Source: CAZNVG01 sp964576475 (GTDB taxonomy: Bacteria; Patescibacteriota; Saccharimonadia; Saccharimonadales; CAZNVG01). Taken from it: a DNA stretch of 24,302 nt. Shown piece by piece: positions 1-7,900 of this stretch (its first letter is position 1; each line of letters opens with the position of its first letter). The notes under the pieces are model-generated. The model saw nothing but the letters and a program-made list of their open reading frames with translations. It did no database searches and was not told the origin of the DNA. The translations under genes were made by a program, and so were the position numbers. The DNA is taken from assembly GCA_964576475.1 (NCBI GenBank), contig CAZNVG010000014.1, positions 1-24,302 of the forward strand. Reading direction: 5' to 3'.

Positions 1-57
1 CCTTGTGTATATTTTCGTGGTGATTATCGAACCACGCTGCGAACTCATGAGATAGCC

Positions 58-351
58 TCAGCAACTCAATCCTATCTTGGTGAGCTTATATTCCACCTTT
101 GGAGGCACGATTGGGTAGATTAATCGTTCTACAATTCCAGTACGCTCCATCTCTCGCAGGGTTTCGGTAAGTACCTTTTGGGTGATTCCGGGTAGGCCCC
201 TCGCAATCTCTGAATGGCGTTTCGTGCCATCACTGAGGACCATCGCAATCCGCAGTGTCCATTTGCGAGCCAGAAGACTAACCGTATAATCTCGTAGTCG
301 TTGTCTTGTACGTGCAGCCACAATAACCTCCATCTGCGGCAGATCGTTCAA
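58..351 (-). CDS. HxlR-family transcriptional regulator, apparently frameshifted at its 3' end
   Basis: Winged-helix DNA-binding protein of the HxlR family. The 97-aa frame carries the family pattern: a KWTLRI stretch (residues 30-35), the recognition region LPGITQKVLTETLREMERTGIVER (split as LPGITQKVLT and ETLREMERTGIVER) and a wing ending VPPKVEYKLT. The frame stops at LTKIGLSC, about 20 residues short of the usual C-terminal helix. That helix is present in another frame just downstream: positions 1-71 on the minus strand read ELLRLSHEFAAWFDNHHENI and stay open to the window edge, so a 1-nt loss (or sequencing error) near position 72 is likely. The listed start is TTG at 351; an ATG at 333 is equally possible and neither has a clear Shine-Dalgarno. 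The N-terminal redox Cys seen in some HxlR proteins is absent. Its target cannot be inferred. Confidence 0.75.
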   Translation of the reverse strand: MNDLPQMEVIVAARTRQRLRDYTVSLLARKWTLRIAMVLSDGTKRHSEIARGLPGITQKVLTETLREMERTGIVERLIYPIVPPKVEYKLTKIGLSC

Positions 352-394
352 ACGCTAGGTGGGTCAACTATTTCGCTGAAGACCGACTTACTGC

Positions 395-432
395 CAAACA
401 AAAGGCGCTCTGAAGATTACCCTCAGAACGCC
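395..432 (-). terminator. Rho-independent terminator, minus strand
   Basis: Positions 404-413 pair with 423-432 (9 of 10 bp, one C-A mismatch, 9-nt loop). On the minus strand the GC-rich stem is followed by TTTTGTTTGG (positions 403-394). It lies about 150 nt past the stop of the conserved gene ending at 585, so it probably ends the mmpL-hypothetical transcript before the HxlR gene. No gene was recognised in the 433-584 gap. Confidence 0.7.
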
Positions 433-584
433 CTATCTAATACAAAACCCTTCAAAAACAATGTAGCACATAAAACATCAGATGGTCAATGCTGAATACG
501 TCCGAGCATGAGTTGCGCCACTCTTCAGTGCTTCATATATTTCGACAACCACGAGTCTGTAAAATGTGTAAAAACTTCTATTCT

Positions 585-1100
585 TCAAATGCCACGACTA
601 TCGTAGGCCCAGTGTAGTAGCGCCTGGCGGCGACGCGGTTGGCAGTATATGTCACCAAGCTCGCAGCTCTTTTGTAGCTGCTTAATGTGTCGACGCATAT
701 TCTTCCATCGTTTGATTTGTCGAGCATCCTCTTCAGGAATACGCCTGCCCATATAGTAACGGCAATACCAGAGGAACCAGCCGAGCGGATCTTCCTCGTA
801 GATCCAGCCCCTACGCCGCCATTCGGCTAGCGGTTGACTCGCATTAACTTTAAAACAATTACGACTAGCGACTGCGCCATCACCACCAGACAACTCAATT
901 CCATCGAACCATTCGTATGGAAATTCGTCAGAAATTTCTGGAAAATAGTCACCGCCAAATATACCGAGTTGAAGCATCTGCTTCGGTGTTAAGTCAGGAC
1001 GAAACTCAGGCGCGAAATCCTGGCCGACGGATGCGTCGAGCGGATACTGATAGCCTGATTGATACACTTCGTCGACGATAACTATTTTTTTATCTGCCAC
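585..1100 (-). CDS. Conserved hypothetical protein (171 aa)
   Basis: A soluble protein of unknown function with no signal peptide or membrane segment. It is rich in Trp, Tyr and Arg. Strong-looking blocks include LTPKQMLQLGIFGGDY (38-53), FPYEWFDG (60-67), DPLGWFLWYCRYYMGRR (104-120) and RRRQALLHWAYDSRGI at the C-terminus. From memory, proteins with the same WF-WYCRYYMGRR and RQALLHWAYDSR blocks occur in many bacteria, but I know of no assigned activity. It starts 3 bp after the mmpL stop codon, so the two genes are surely co-transcribed. The start codon is ATG (MADKKIVIVDEV). A catalytic role on a small molecule or nucleic acid is possible, but nothing in the sequence decides it. Confidence 0.8.
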   Translation of the reverse strand: MADKKIVIVDEVYQSGYQYPLDASVGQDFAPEFRPDLTPKQMLQLGIFGGDYFPEISDEFPYEWFDGIELSGGDGAVASRNCFKVNASQPLAEWRRRGWIYEEDPLGWFLWYCRYYMGRRIPEEDARQIKRWKNMRRHIKQLQKSCELGDIYCQPRRRQALLHWAYDSRGI

Positions 1101-1103
1101 CTT

Positions 1104-3218
1104 CTACTTCCTCTTTCCTAATTTCGAAGGCCACCAGACGAATCGGCCAATATCATAACTCAAACCAGGAATGAGCAGCGAGCGAACGATAATCGTATCC
1201 ATCAATACACCAAAGGCGACGATGAAGGCAATCTGAGCAAGAAACAAAATAGGTATCACCCCGAGTGCGGCAAATGTTGCCGCGAGCACTACTCCGGCCG
1301 ATGTAATAACGCCGCCAGTCGCTTCAAGGCCACGCAAGATTCCAGCCCGTGTGCCGATATGTTTTGTCTCTTCGCGCACGCGTGACATCAAAAAGATATT
1401 GTAGTCGATACCAAGTGCCACCAGGAATATAAACCCAAACAGTGGTACTGCTGGGTCGGCGCCAGCAAAATGGAACACGTGGTTGAAAACGAGCGCCGAA
1501 ATACCCATTGTGGCAGCGAAACTAAGGACGACACTGGCAACCAATAATAGAGGCGCTAAGATCGAGCGCAACAAAATGGCCAAGATTATGACGACAACCA
1601 CAAGGACAATTGGAATTATTGTAAACAAATCGCGCCGAGCTGTTTCATTTGTATCGAGCATGACAGCAGACTGACCACCAACTTTGGCGCTGAGATTTTT
1701 TTCTGAAAAACTCGTTCGTAAATTCTTGATTGTTTGCTCTGCGGTATCGCTACTCGGTGAATCCGTCAGGGTGGCGTTGATCAAGACATTCCCATCTTTG
1801 ACGACAGGTGGAGCACTAGCAAATGGGCTTTTACCAGTATAGAAAGCAGCATCTTTAAAGCCTGCTTGGTTTTTGACAAGCTGCAATGCCTGCTGACTGT
1901 GACTCTCAGGTACAAGAATTACAGCTGGCGCACCAGAACCAGCCGGAAAATGCTCGGCCAATTTCTGCTGACCAGTAATTGCTGCTGATTTTTTCAAGAT
2001 CGTATTACTTGTCGAAACGCCAGTCGCTTTGAGCTGCATCAGTCCAAAAGTAAAAATAACAAGAATCAAAGTGCTGACAATCCAGATCGAACGATAGCGC
2101 TTACCAACGAAAGATGCGACCCCTCCCCATAATCCAGATTTTTTATCTTTTTCTGAGCTTGCTTTCGTCGTCTGAAATTTTGGTCGTGCAGGCCAAAATG
2201 CTGTGCGGCCAAATAGCGCGAGAAGCGCTGGCAAAAATGTCATAGCGGCGAGAAAGGCAAACGCAATGCCGATAGCGGCTACAGGGCCCAATGCCTGGTT
2301 GGAGCGCAGGTCCGAGAACAAGAGGCATAAGAGAGCTACTATAACCGTTGCGGCCGATGCCGCAATCGGCTCAATTGATGCTCGTAGTGCCTGCCATAAT
2401 GCAGACCATTTTGATTCAACATGTTTTAGGCTTTCGCGGAAACGGGCGATGAGGAGTAGCGAATAGTCAGTAGCTGCCCCAATGACAAGTATTGACAAGA
2501 TTCCCTGCGACTGTCCGTTCAGCGCTATCACATCGTGTATGGCAAGATAATATACCACCAAAATTGAGCCGCACAGCGCAAAGATTGCCGTCAGTAAAAC
2601 AATAACCGGCAAGATAATCGAACGATAAACAAGCAGCAAGATAATGAATACCGCGACGAGAGCCACGATAAGCAAAATACCATCGATGCCACCAAAGGCC
2701 TCAACGAGTGCAGCCGATAATCCAGCTGGCCCGGTCACGTAGCTTGTGAGCGTCGTATCAAGATTCTTATCGAACAGATTTTGTAAGTTCGCTACACTTG
2801 TTTTGGTCTCAACAGATGATTTAAGTTGGACGAGAAACTCAACGGCCTTCCCATCTTTGGACGGGATTGGACCGACGACTGCACCGCTAATGGCAGCTAC
2901 ATCGTTTTGTTGGCTAATTTTTGGCTGAAGCTGTGCTATTTTTGCTAGTTGCTGTGGCTTCAGAGGGTCTGGAGAGGTGATGAGCACGACAGCTGGAATC
3001 GTATCGCCACTTTGGAATTGTTTTTGAGCTGAGGCGACCTCAGTTGATTCACTATTCGACGGCAAAAAGCTCGCTTGATCATTTGACTCGACGCCACTAA
3101 TTTTACCAAACGTCGGTCCACCAATGCCGCCCACCGCGAACCATACTAGAATGAGCACTATCGGTAGAGCGTATCGCAGCCAGCGTCGTCTTGTGAAACT
3201 GTTCATAATTGTACTCAA
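1104..3218 (-). CDS. MMPL/RND-family membrane transporter
   Basis: Proton-driven transporter of the MMPL branch of the RND superfamily, acting in the cytoplasmic membrane; known members export lipids or hydrophobic compounds. The 704 residues show the duplicated RND layout: one helix at about 15-33, an extracytoplasmic domain (34-178), helices 2-6 (about 180-338), a cytoplasmic linker (340-372), helix 7 (378-396), a second external domain (400-530) and helices 8-12 (532-690). Both halves keep the Asp-Tyr pair of the proton relay: D251-Y252 in GAATDY and D605-Y606 in ALGIDY. The start is TTG at 3218, supported by AGGAG 8 nt upstream; an ATG four codons in is the alternative. It is divergent from tetR and the crt operon. 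Corynebacterial C50-carotenoid clusters contain an mmpL gene, so a carotenoid or lipid substrate is a reasonable inference. Confidence 0.92.
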   Translation of the reverse strand: MSTIMNSFTRRRWLRYALPIVLILVWFAVGGIGGPTFGKISGVESNDQASFLPSNSESTEVASAQKQFQSGDTIPAVVLITSPDPLKPQQLAKIAQLQPKISQQNDVAAISGAVVGPIPSKDGKAVEFLVQLKSSVETKTSVANLQNLFDKNLDTTLTSYVTGPAGLSAALVEAFGGIDGILLIVALVAVFIILLLVYRSIILPVIVLLTAIFALCGSILVVYYLAIHDVIALNGQSQGILSILVIGAATDYSLLLIARFRESLKHVESKWSALWQALRASIEPIAASAATVIVALLCLLFSDLRSNQALGPVAAIGIAFAFLAAMTFLPALLALFGRTAFWPARPKFQTTKASSEKDKKSGLWGGVASFVGKRYRSIWIVSTLILVIFTFGLMQLKATGVSTSNTILKKSAAITGQQKLAEHFPAGSGAPAVILVPESHSQQALQLVKNQAGFKDAAFYTGKSPFASAPPVVKDGNVLINATLTDSPSSDTAEQTIKNLRTSFSEKNLSAKVGGQSAVMLDTNETARRDLFTIIPIVLVVVVIILAILLRSILAPLLLVASVVLSFAATMGISALVFNHVFHFAGADPAVPLFGFIFLVALGIDYNIFLMSRVREETKHIGTRAGILRGLEATGGVITSAGVVLAATFAALGVIPILFLAQIAFIVAFGVLMDTIIVRSLLIPGLSYDIGRFVWWPSKLGKRK

Positions 3219-3251
3219 CGTATTTACTCCTTCATATTATGTATAATTGTA

Positions 3252-3267
3252 TGCTACTATGGTAGCA
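3252..3267. promoter_or_regulatory. 6-bp inverted repeat in the mmpL-tetR intergenic region
   Basis: TGCTAC and GTAGCA are separated by 4 nt (TATG). It lies between a forward TATAAT (3242-3247) and the larger TetR-type palindrome at 3272. It could be a second operator half or a small leader hairpin; the sequence does not distinguish these. Confidence 0.35.
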
Positions 3268-3271
3268 CAGC

Positions 3272-3289
3272 TTAACGAACGTTCAATAA
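3272..3289. promoter_or_regulatory. Candidate TetR operator between mmpL and tetR-crt operon
   Basis: Palindrome TTAacGAACGTTCaaTAA: a perfect 8-bp GAACGTTC core with 3-bp TTA/TAA arms and two mismatched pairs. TetR-family repressors usually bind 14-20 bp palindromes in the divergent region beside their own gene, which is exactly this position. The right arm overlaps TAACAT (3287-3292), which sits 6 nt before the tetR ATG. Bound repressor would cover the tetR promoter and also lie just upstream of an AT-rich possible -10 for mmpL (TACAAT, 3251-3246 on the minus strand). Confidence 0.6.
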
Positions 3290-3298
3290 CATTTATAT

Positions 3299-3877
3299 AT
3301 GAATACCTATAATACTATCATCAAATCAGCTATGGACTGCTTAGCTCTACATGGTTATTCAGGCACCTCTATGCGCGATATTGCAGCCATGGCGCACGTG
3401 CAAACTTCTGCCATTTATTATCACTTCCCTGATAAATCAGCTCTATTTGAAGCCGTTTACACGCAGATCATTAAGAGTCTCCAAGAAGATATTGTGCAGA
3501 TACGCCTCATTGCTGACCCTTCGGAGCGGTTACGTGCCGTGATTGCGTATCAGCTGAGAAATCGGAAGATGCTCGCCGCTTTGCTTAATTACTTTGTGGC
3601 TCAGACTGATAAATTTATAAAAAATAGCGACGGTGGCTATGTACCAGCCGGCGCTTATATGCATATTCTTGAAACGCTTAAAGTCGGTGCGGAAAAGAAA
3701 CTCTACCACTCACACACGTCTATGATTGACGCCAAGATAATTGCTCACATTATGAATGGTTTTATTATCGAATATGCAAACCACCCACTACCCAAGCAAC
3801 AGAGTGAAGCACTTGTTGAGGCGATTGCAGATTTCATTGAAGCCGCGACAAAAAATAAAGCAAAGGAAACTATATGA
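3299..3877 (+). CDS. TetR-family repressor, first gene of the carotenoid operon
   Basis: A 192-aa one-component regulator. The N-terminal helix-turn-helix (about 24-43) reads SMRDIAAMAHVQTSAIYYHF followed by PDKSALFEAV, a classic TetR pattern; residues 60-192 form a helical ligand-binding domain without recognisable motifs. It overlaps crtE by 4 nt (ATGA), so it is translated with the carotenoid genes and probably autoregulated through the palindrome at 3272-3289. No Shine-Dalgarno precedes the ATG; TAACAT ends 6 nt before it, so a leaderless mRNA is possible. Corynebacterial C50 clusters use a MarR-type regulator (CrtR, reported to respond to GGPP), so a TetR here is a different solution. 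Control of the divergent mmpL and a hydrophobic or isoprenoid ligand are inferences. Confidence 0.88.
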   Translation: MNTYNTIIKSAMDCLALHGYSGTSMRDIAAMAHVQTSAIYYHFPDKSALFEAVYTQIIKSLQEDIVQIRLIADPSERLRAVIAYQLRNRKMLAALLNYFVAQTDKFIKNSDGGYVPAGAYMHILETLKVGAEKKLYHSHTSMIDAKIIAHIMNGFIIEYANHPLPKQQSEALVEAIADFIEAATKNKAKETI

Positions 3878-4977
3878 GCTACACCATAAACAGTTTTAAG
3901 CCTGTTGAAGAAGAATCAATCATACAAGTGTTCGACTTTGAGAGTATCAAGCAAGAATGCGACGAATGGCTAGAAGATTATTTTCAGAAAGCAATTCATG
4001 GAGCAGAAACGATAGACCATGGCTATGAAATTCTATGGAGGGCTATCAAAAATACCACCATGGCTGGCGGTAAAAGGATTCGACCGTATCTATTTTTACT
4101 GAGTTATGTATCGTTTGGTGGCGAAAAAAATGACCAAAGTTTACAGATTGCCGCCATCCACGAACTGCTCCATCAGTTTCTGCTTATTCATGACGATGTT
4201 ATCGACCGCGATTATGTACGTCACGGCGAGCCGAACGTGGCCGGGCAATTGCTGGGCAGGTTTGAAGAACTTGGTGAAAATGGACGACATTTTGCTGACA
4301 GCGCAGCTATTTTAGCCGGTGATTTATTGCAATCAGACGTCTATAGAATTATCAATGAAAGTCCGATACCCTCTACCGCAAAACGTTCAATCACTTGCAA
4401 CGTTCATACAGCGATCCAACAGGTTGCGGCGGGCGAATTGATGGATGTTGAAGCGGTCATACGCAATCCTGAGGAGAGTGACCCGATCAATGTTGCTAAA
4501 TATAAAACCGCTAGTTATTCGTTTGTGCTGCCTCTGCTTAACGGAGCAGCACTGGCTGGTGCATCGGAGCACGAATGCGAGATTATCCAGCAGTTCGGTA
4601 CCACTATTGGCATTGCCTATCAAATTCAAGATGACATATTAGGGCTATTTGGAGATGAGGATAAAACTGGTAAGTCGACCATGAGTGATTTACGCGAAGG
4701 TAAGCATACCTTGCTTATCCAACTAGCCCTCAAGCATGGAGTTGCAGACGAGAAACAGATAATCAAACAAGCGCTCGGTAACGCAGAGCTGACAGTCGAA
4801 CAAGCCGATGTCGTGAGAAACATCATACGCACAACGGGTTCGTACGACATGACGTCTCAGATCCTGACGGAATATATCGATCACGCAGCCTTGCTGCTCA
4901 ATCAGCTAGCTTTCGATGAGGCTAATAAACACCTATTTAGTGAGTTGATTGACCAGTTGACTAGGAGACAATCATAA
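3874..4977 (+). CDS. crtE: Polyprenyl (geranylgeranyl) diphosphate synthase
   Basis: All-trans prenyltransferase that adds IPP units to an allylic diphosphate, supplying GGPP for phytoene synthesis. Motifs: GGKRIRP (65-71, IPP binding), the first Asp-rich motif HDDVIDRD with D107, D108 and D111, KTASY (211-215), and the second Asp-rich motif QDDILGLFGDEDK starting at D253-D254. The 367-aa length fits actinobacterial CrtE/IdsA enzymes. It overlaps tetR by 4 nt (ATGA) and ends 1 nt before the crtB ATG. The GGPP product length is inferred from its place beside crtB; sequence alone would also allow another chain length. Confidence 0.9.
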   Translation: MSYTINSFKPVEEESIIQVFDFESIKQECDEWLEDYFQKAIHGAETIDHGYEILWRAIKNTTMAGGKRIRPYLFLLSYVSFGGEKNDQSLQIAAIHELLHQFLLIHDDVIDRDYVRHGEPNVAGQLLGRFEELGENGRHFADSAAILAGDLLQSDVYRIINESPIPSTAKRSITCNVHTAIQQVAAGELMDVEAVIRNPEESDPINVAKYKTASYSFVLPLLNGAALAGASEHECEIIQQFGTTIGIAYQIQDDILGLFGDEDKTGKSTMSDLREGKHTLLIQLALKHGVADEKQIIKQALGNAELTVEQADVVRNIIRTTGSYDMTSQILTEYIDHAALLLNQLAFDEANKHLFSELIDQLTRRQS

Positions 4978-4978
4978 T

Positions 4979-5812
4979 ATGGACTTATACCTTCGTTGCG
5001 CCGAGGAAACATCGCGTCTATTAACAAAACAATACTCAACTTCTTTTTCTAGTGCCAGTAGCTTGTTCTCAGATGATATTAAAGCTGATATTTATAATAT
5101 TTACGCCCTCGTACGCCTAGCGGATGAGATCGTCGATAGCTATAGCGGAGAAGGCGCACGGCAAATTCTCGATGACTTAGAGAAAGAAGTTTTTGCTGCG
5201 ATAAAGCGAGAGTACAGCGCCAACTTAGCAGTTATGGCATTTCAAAAGACCGCAAACGCGTACGCCATCGACCGTGAACTCATAATGCCGTTCTTTGCAA
5301 GTATGCGAGTAGATTTACAAAAAAATAGATTAAACGCACAGCAACTGAATGACTACATATACGGATCTGCCGAAGTGGTCGGTCTTATGTGCCTCAAAGT
5401 ATTCGTGGCTGGCAATATGGCTACTTATAACAAATTGAAACCTGGCGCGAGGGCGCTTGGTGCGGCCTATCAAAAAGTTAATTTTCTCCGCGATATGGCG
5501 AGTGACTATGATCAGCTTGGCCGCTATTACTTTTCATTCGGTTCGTTTGAAACATTTGACGAAAGTACGAAAATAAAAATAATCAAAAATATTGAGCATG
5601 ATTTTGAAATTGCCGCTAAGACAATCCCGCGTCTACCCGATAATTCGCGGCGGGCGGTTTTGGTAAGCTACCAATATTTTACGTTACTTCTTGATAAACT
5701 GCGTGATACTCCGGCCGAAATCATCAAAAAACGACGCGTTCGGGTATCGAACGCCCGTAAACTGTTTGTGATTGGGCCAGCAATTATTGCTTCGAAAGTT
5801 GGTCTACGATGA
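4979..5812 (+). CDS. crtB: Phytoene synthase
   Basis: Condenses two GGPP molecules head-to-head into phytoene (squalene/phytoene synthase family). At 277 aa it is slightly short for the family. The two Mg-binding Asp-rich motifs are clear: VRLADEIVDSY (45-55, D49 and D53) and NFLRDMASDYDQLGRYYF (168-185, D172 and D176). YGSAEVVGLM (128-137) matches the conserved helix lining the active site. It follows crtE after a single base and overlaps crtI by 4 nt (ATGA), so expression is coupled. The full set of catalytic Asp residues suggests an active enzyme. Squalene synthase is unlikely because the next gene is a phytoene desaturase. Confidence 0.92.
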   Translation: MDLYLRCAEETSRLLTKQYSTSFSSASSLFSDDIKADIYNIYALVRLADEIVDSYSGEGARQILDDLEKEVFAAIKREYSANLAVMAFQKTANAYAIDRELIMPFFASMRVDLQKNRLNAQQLNDYIYGSAEVVGLMCLKVFVAGNMATYNKLKPGARALGAAYQKVNFLRDMASDYDQLGRYYFSFGSFETFDESTKIKIIKNIEHDFEIAAKTIPRLPDNSRRAVLVSYQYFTLLLDKLRDTPAEIIKKRRVRVSNARKLFVIGPAIIASKVGLR

Positions 5813-7314
5813 AACAGCGGGTTGCTATCATCGGTGCTGGCGTGGGCGGTCTGGCCACAGCCAACCTACTTGCTGCGTCAGGCTATGAAGTCGACGTTTA
5901 CGAGGCACACGATATGCCAGGTGGGCGTGCTAGTGTACTACATCAAGACGGATTCCGGTTTGATACCGGCCCGTCATGGTTCTTAATGCCCGATGTGTAT
6001 AAACACTATTTTCAGATACTTGGTAAAAATATGTCTGATTATCTACAACTCGAACGGCTCGACCCGGCCTATAAAGTGTTTTTTGAACATGACAGCCCTC
6101 TATCTGTACAGTCTGATTTAACAAACAACACATCAATGTTTGAGTCTATCGAGCCGGGAGCTGGTAAGGCGCTTGAGCGCTATCTTAAGGATTCAAAACT
6201 GACGTATGATCTTGCCATGGACAACTTTCTCTATGACAACTTATCATTCAAAAATGTCTTTTCTATGCGAAATTTGCGCTTGCTACCAAAGCTCATTCCA
6301 GCTCTGACGATACCAATGGATCGCTACATTAGCACTTTTGTTCGCGATAGACGACTCAAGCAAATACTTGAATATCCGACAGTATTTCTCGGTAGCTCAC
6401 CATTCTCGACTCCGTCATTGTATCGTCTGATGAGTCATCTCGATTTCAATCAAGGTGTATATTTCCCGAAAGGCGGTATGTATGAGATTGTAAAGGCGCT
6501 CACTACTATTGGTGATGAGTTAGGCGTCTCTTACCACTACAATTCGCCAATAACTAAGATTCTAACGACGGATGGTGCTGTTACTGGGCTTGAAATAGAT
6601 AGCAAACATACCATACCGGCTGATATTGTGATTTCAAATGCAGATCTGCACTTTACAGAGACAACGCTGCTACCAAAAAACCTCCAGACGTACCCTGAGT
6701 CGTATTGGCGCACAAAGCAAGCATCGCCATCAGCAATATTGCTATACCTCGGTGTCAAAGGTAAGTTAGATCAGCTTGAGCATCATAATTTATTTTTTAT
6801 TGATGATTGGAAAGCGAATTTCGATGCAATTTATAGTGATAAGAAATGGCCTGAGAAAGCTTCAATGTATGTCAGTAAAACGACAGCCACTGACGCGACG
6901 ACGGCACCAAAAAACTATGAAAATATCTTCGTATTGGTTCCGGGACCGAGCGGCGATCTTGAGGGAAAAGACGCTCAACGACTCGTCGACGGCTATATTG
7001 CTCAGCTCTCAACCATGAGCAATATAAAAGATTTGAAGGAGAGAATAATTACAAAAAAAGTCTATCTACCGAAAGATTTTGGCAACGATTTTCACGCTTG
7101 GCAAAATACATCGTTAGGTCTGTCGCATATTCTTCGGCAAAGTGCCTTTATGCGACCACAGAACATAAGTCACAAAGTCAAAAACCTCTATTATGTCGGT
7201 GCCAATACCGCGCCAGGTATTGGCTTACCAATGTGCCTCATAAGCGCCGAACTTGTCTATAAACGGATCACCAATGAACCGACGAAAGGTAAACTGAAAG
7301 CAGTGTCGTCATGA
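5809..7314 (+). CDS. crtI: Phytoene desaturase (CrtI type)
   Basis: FAD-dependent desaturase/isomerase that converts phytoene to lycopene at the membrane. The N-terminus has the dinucleotide fold GAGVGGLATA (9-18), an acidic ribose-binding E32, GGR (38-40) and the CrtI hallmark DTGPSWFLMP (52-61). The C-terminal FAD-binding signature is NLYYVGANTAPGIGLPMCLI followed by SAELVYKRI, a CrtI-type ending. Length (501 aa) is typical. It overlaps crtB upstream and crtYe downstream by 4 nt each (both ATGA). The four-step (lycopene) product is inferred from the lycopene-using genes that follow. Confidence 0.94.
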   Translation: MKQRVAIIGAGVGGLATANLLAASGYEVDVYEAHDMPGGRASVLHQDGFRFDTGPSWFLMPDVYKHYFQILGKNMSDYLQLERLDPAYKVFFEHDSPLSVQSDLTNNTSMFESIEPGAGKALERYLKDSKLTYDLAMDNFLYDNLSFKNVFSMRNLRLLPKLIPALTIPMDRYISTFVRDRRLKQILEYPTVFLGSSPFSTPSLYRLMSHLDFNQGVYFPKGGMYEIVKALTTIGDELGVSYHYNSPITKILTTDGAVTGLEIDSKHTIPADIVISNADLHFTETTLLPKNLQTYPESYWRTKQASPSAILLYLGVKGKLDQLEHHNLFFIDDWKANFDAIYSDKKWPEKASMYVSKTTATDATTAPKNYENIFVLVPGPSGDLEGKDAQRLVDGYIAQLSTMSNIKDLKERIITKKVYLPKDFGNDFHAWQNTSLGLSHILRQSAFMRPQNISHKVKNLYYVGANTAPGIGLPMCLISAELVYKRITNEPTKGKLKAVSS

Positions 7315-7631
7315 GTATTGAGCATACGTATTATTTGCTCGCTCTTCTTATCGCTATCGGCGGATTAGTAGCGAGTGACTTTAGATGGAAATTAGCCTTT
7401 TTTTACGATCCTCTCCGCACTCTGAAGGCCCTAGCTCCGACATTACTTTTTTTCATCGTTTGGGATGCAGCCGGAATAGGCTCGAATATCTTCCTCTATG
7501 GTGGTTCACGCTATAGCCTTGGCTTGCTACTCGCACCCGAGTTTCCTATCGAAGAATTGTTCTTTCTATTCCTACTTACCTATACGGCGTTACTTATTTA
7601 TAGGATATCGAAAAAATGTATACGTATTTAG
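7311..7631 (+). CDS. crtYe: Heterodimeric lycopene/C50 carotenoid cyclase subunit (CrtYe/CrtYc-like)
   Basis: A 106-aa membrane protein of the heterodimeric carotenoid cyclase family. Hydrophobic segments lie at about 6-21, 40-56 and 83-98. The diagnostic acidic motif is EFPIEELFF with PIEE at 79-82; FFYDP at 30-34 is also typical. It needs the partner encoded by the next gene, which it overlaps by 16 nt. It also overlaps crtI by 4 nt. Because a lycopene elongase gene follows, the pair probably cyclises the ends of a C50 carotenoid (as CrtYe/CrtYf, CrtYg/CrtYh or LbtB/LbtC do) rather than making beta-carotene. Ring type (beta, epsilon or gamma) cannot be read from the sequence, so the symbol is by analogy with Corynebacterium. 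Confidence 0.85.
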   Translation: MSIEHTYYLLALLIAIGGLVASDFRWKLAFFYDPLRTLKALAPTLLFFIVWDAAGIGSNIFLYGGSRYSLGLLLAPEFPIEELFFLFLLTYTALLIYRISKKCIRI

Positions 7632-7900
7632 TTGTGAACGGTGTCTTTTTGCTTGCTAGTATCGTGCTGCTTTTGCTACTGAAGGCGAAACTTCCAGCCA
7701 AATCTATTATCATAACAATCATCGGGCTAATAGTTTTGACGGCACTATTCGATAATATATTGATAGGTACTGATATAGTTCACTACAATCAAAGCCATAC
7801 CCTAAATGTATATATCGGCCGAATCCCAATAGAAGATTTCGCCTATCCAGTTGTTGCAGCAGTTATCGTCGCGAGTTTATGGGAAAGGAATAAAAAATGA
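7616..7900 (+). CDS. crtYf: Heterodimeric lycopene/C50 carotenoid cyclase subunit (CrtYf/CrtYd-like)
   Basis: Second 94-aa subunit of the cyclase. Three hydrophobic helices are visible at about 5-23, 31-46 and 73-88. The acidic motif is RIPIEDFAYPVVAA with PIED at 71-74, preceded by FDNILIGTDIVHY (45-57), the usual D-N pair of this subunit. It overlaps crtYe by 16 nt and crtEb by 4 nt (ATGA), which ties synthesis of both subunits to each other and to the elongase. As for its partner, C50 rather than C40 substrate is inferred from context. Confidence 0.85.
   Translation: MYTYLVVNGVFLLASIVLLLLLKAKLPAKSIIITIIGLIVLTALFDNILIGTDIVHYNQSHTLNVYIGRIPIEDFAYPVVAAVIVASLWERNKK

Noticed and set aside
7311..7900. 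Simple beta-carotene (C40) cyclase pair feeding retinal or rhodopsin
   Set aside because: A lycopene-elongase-type UbiA gene is translationally coupled to the pair, and no carotenoid cleavage enzyme or rhodopsin gene is in the window.
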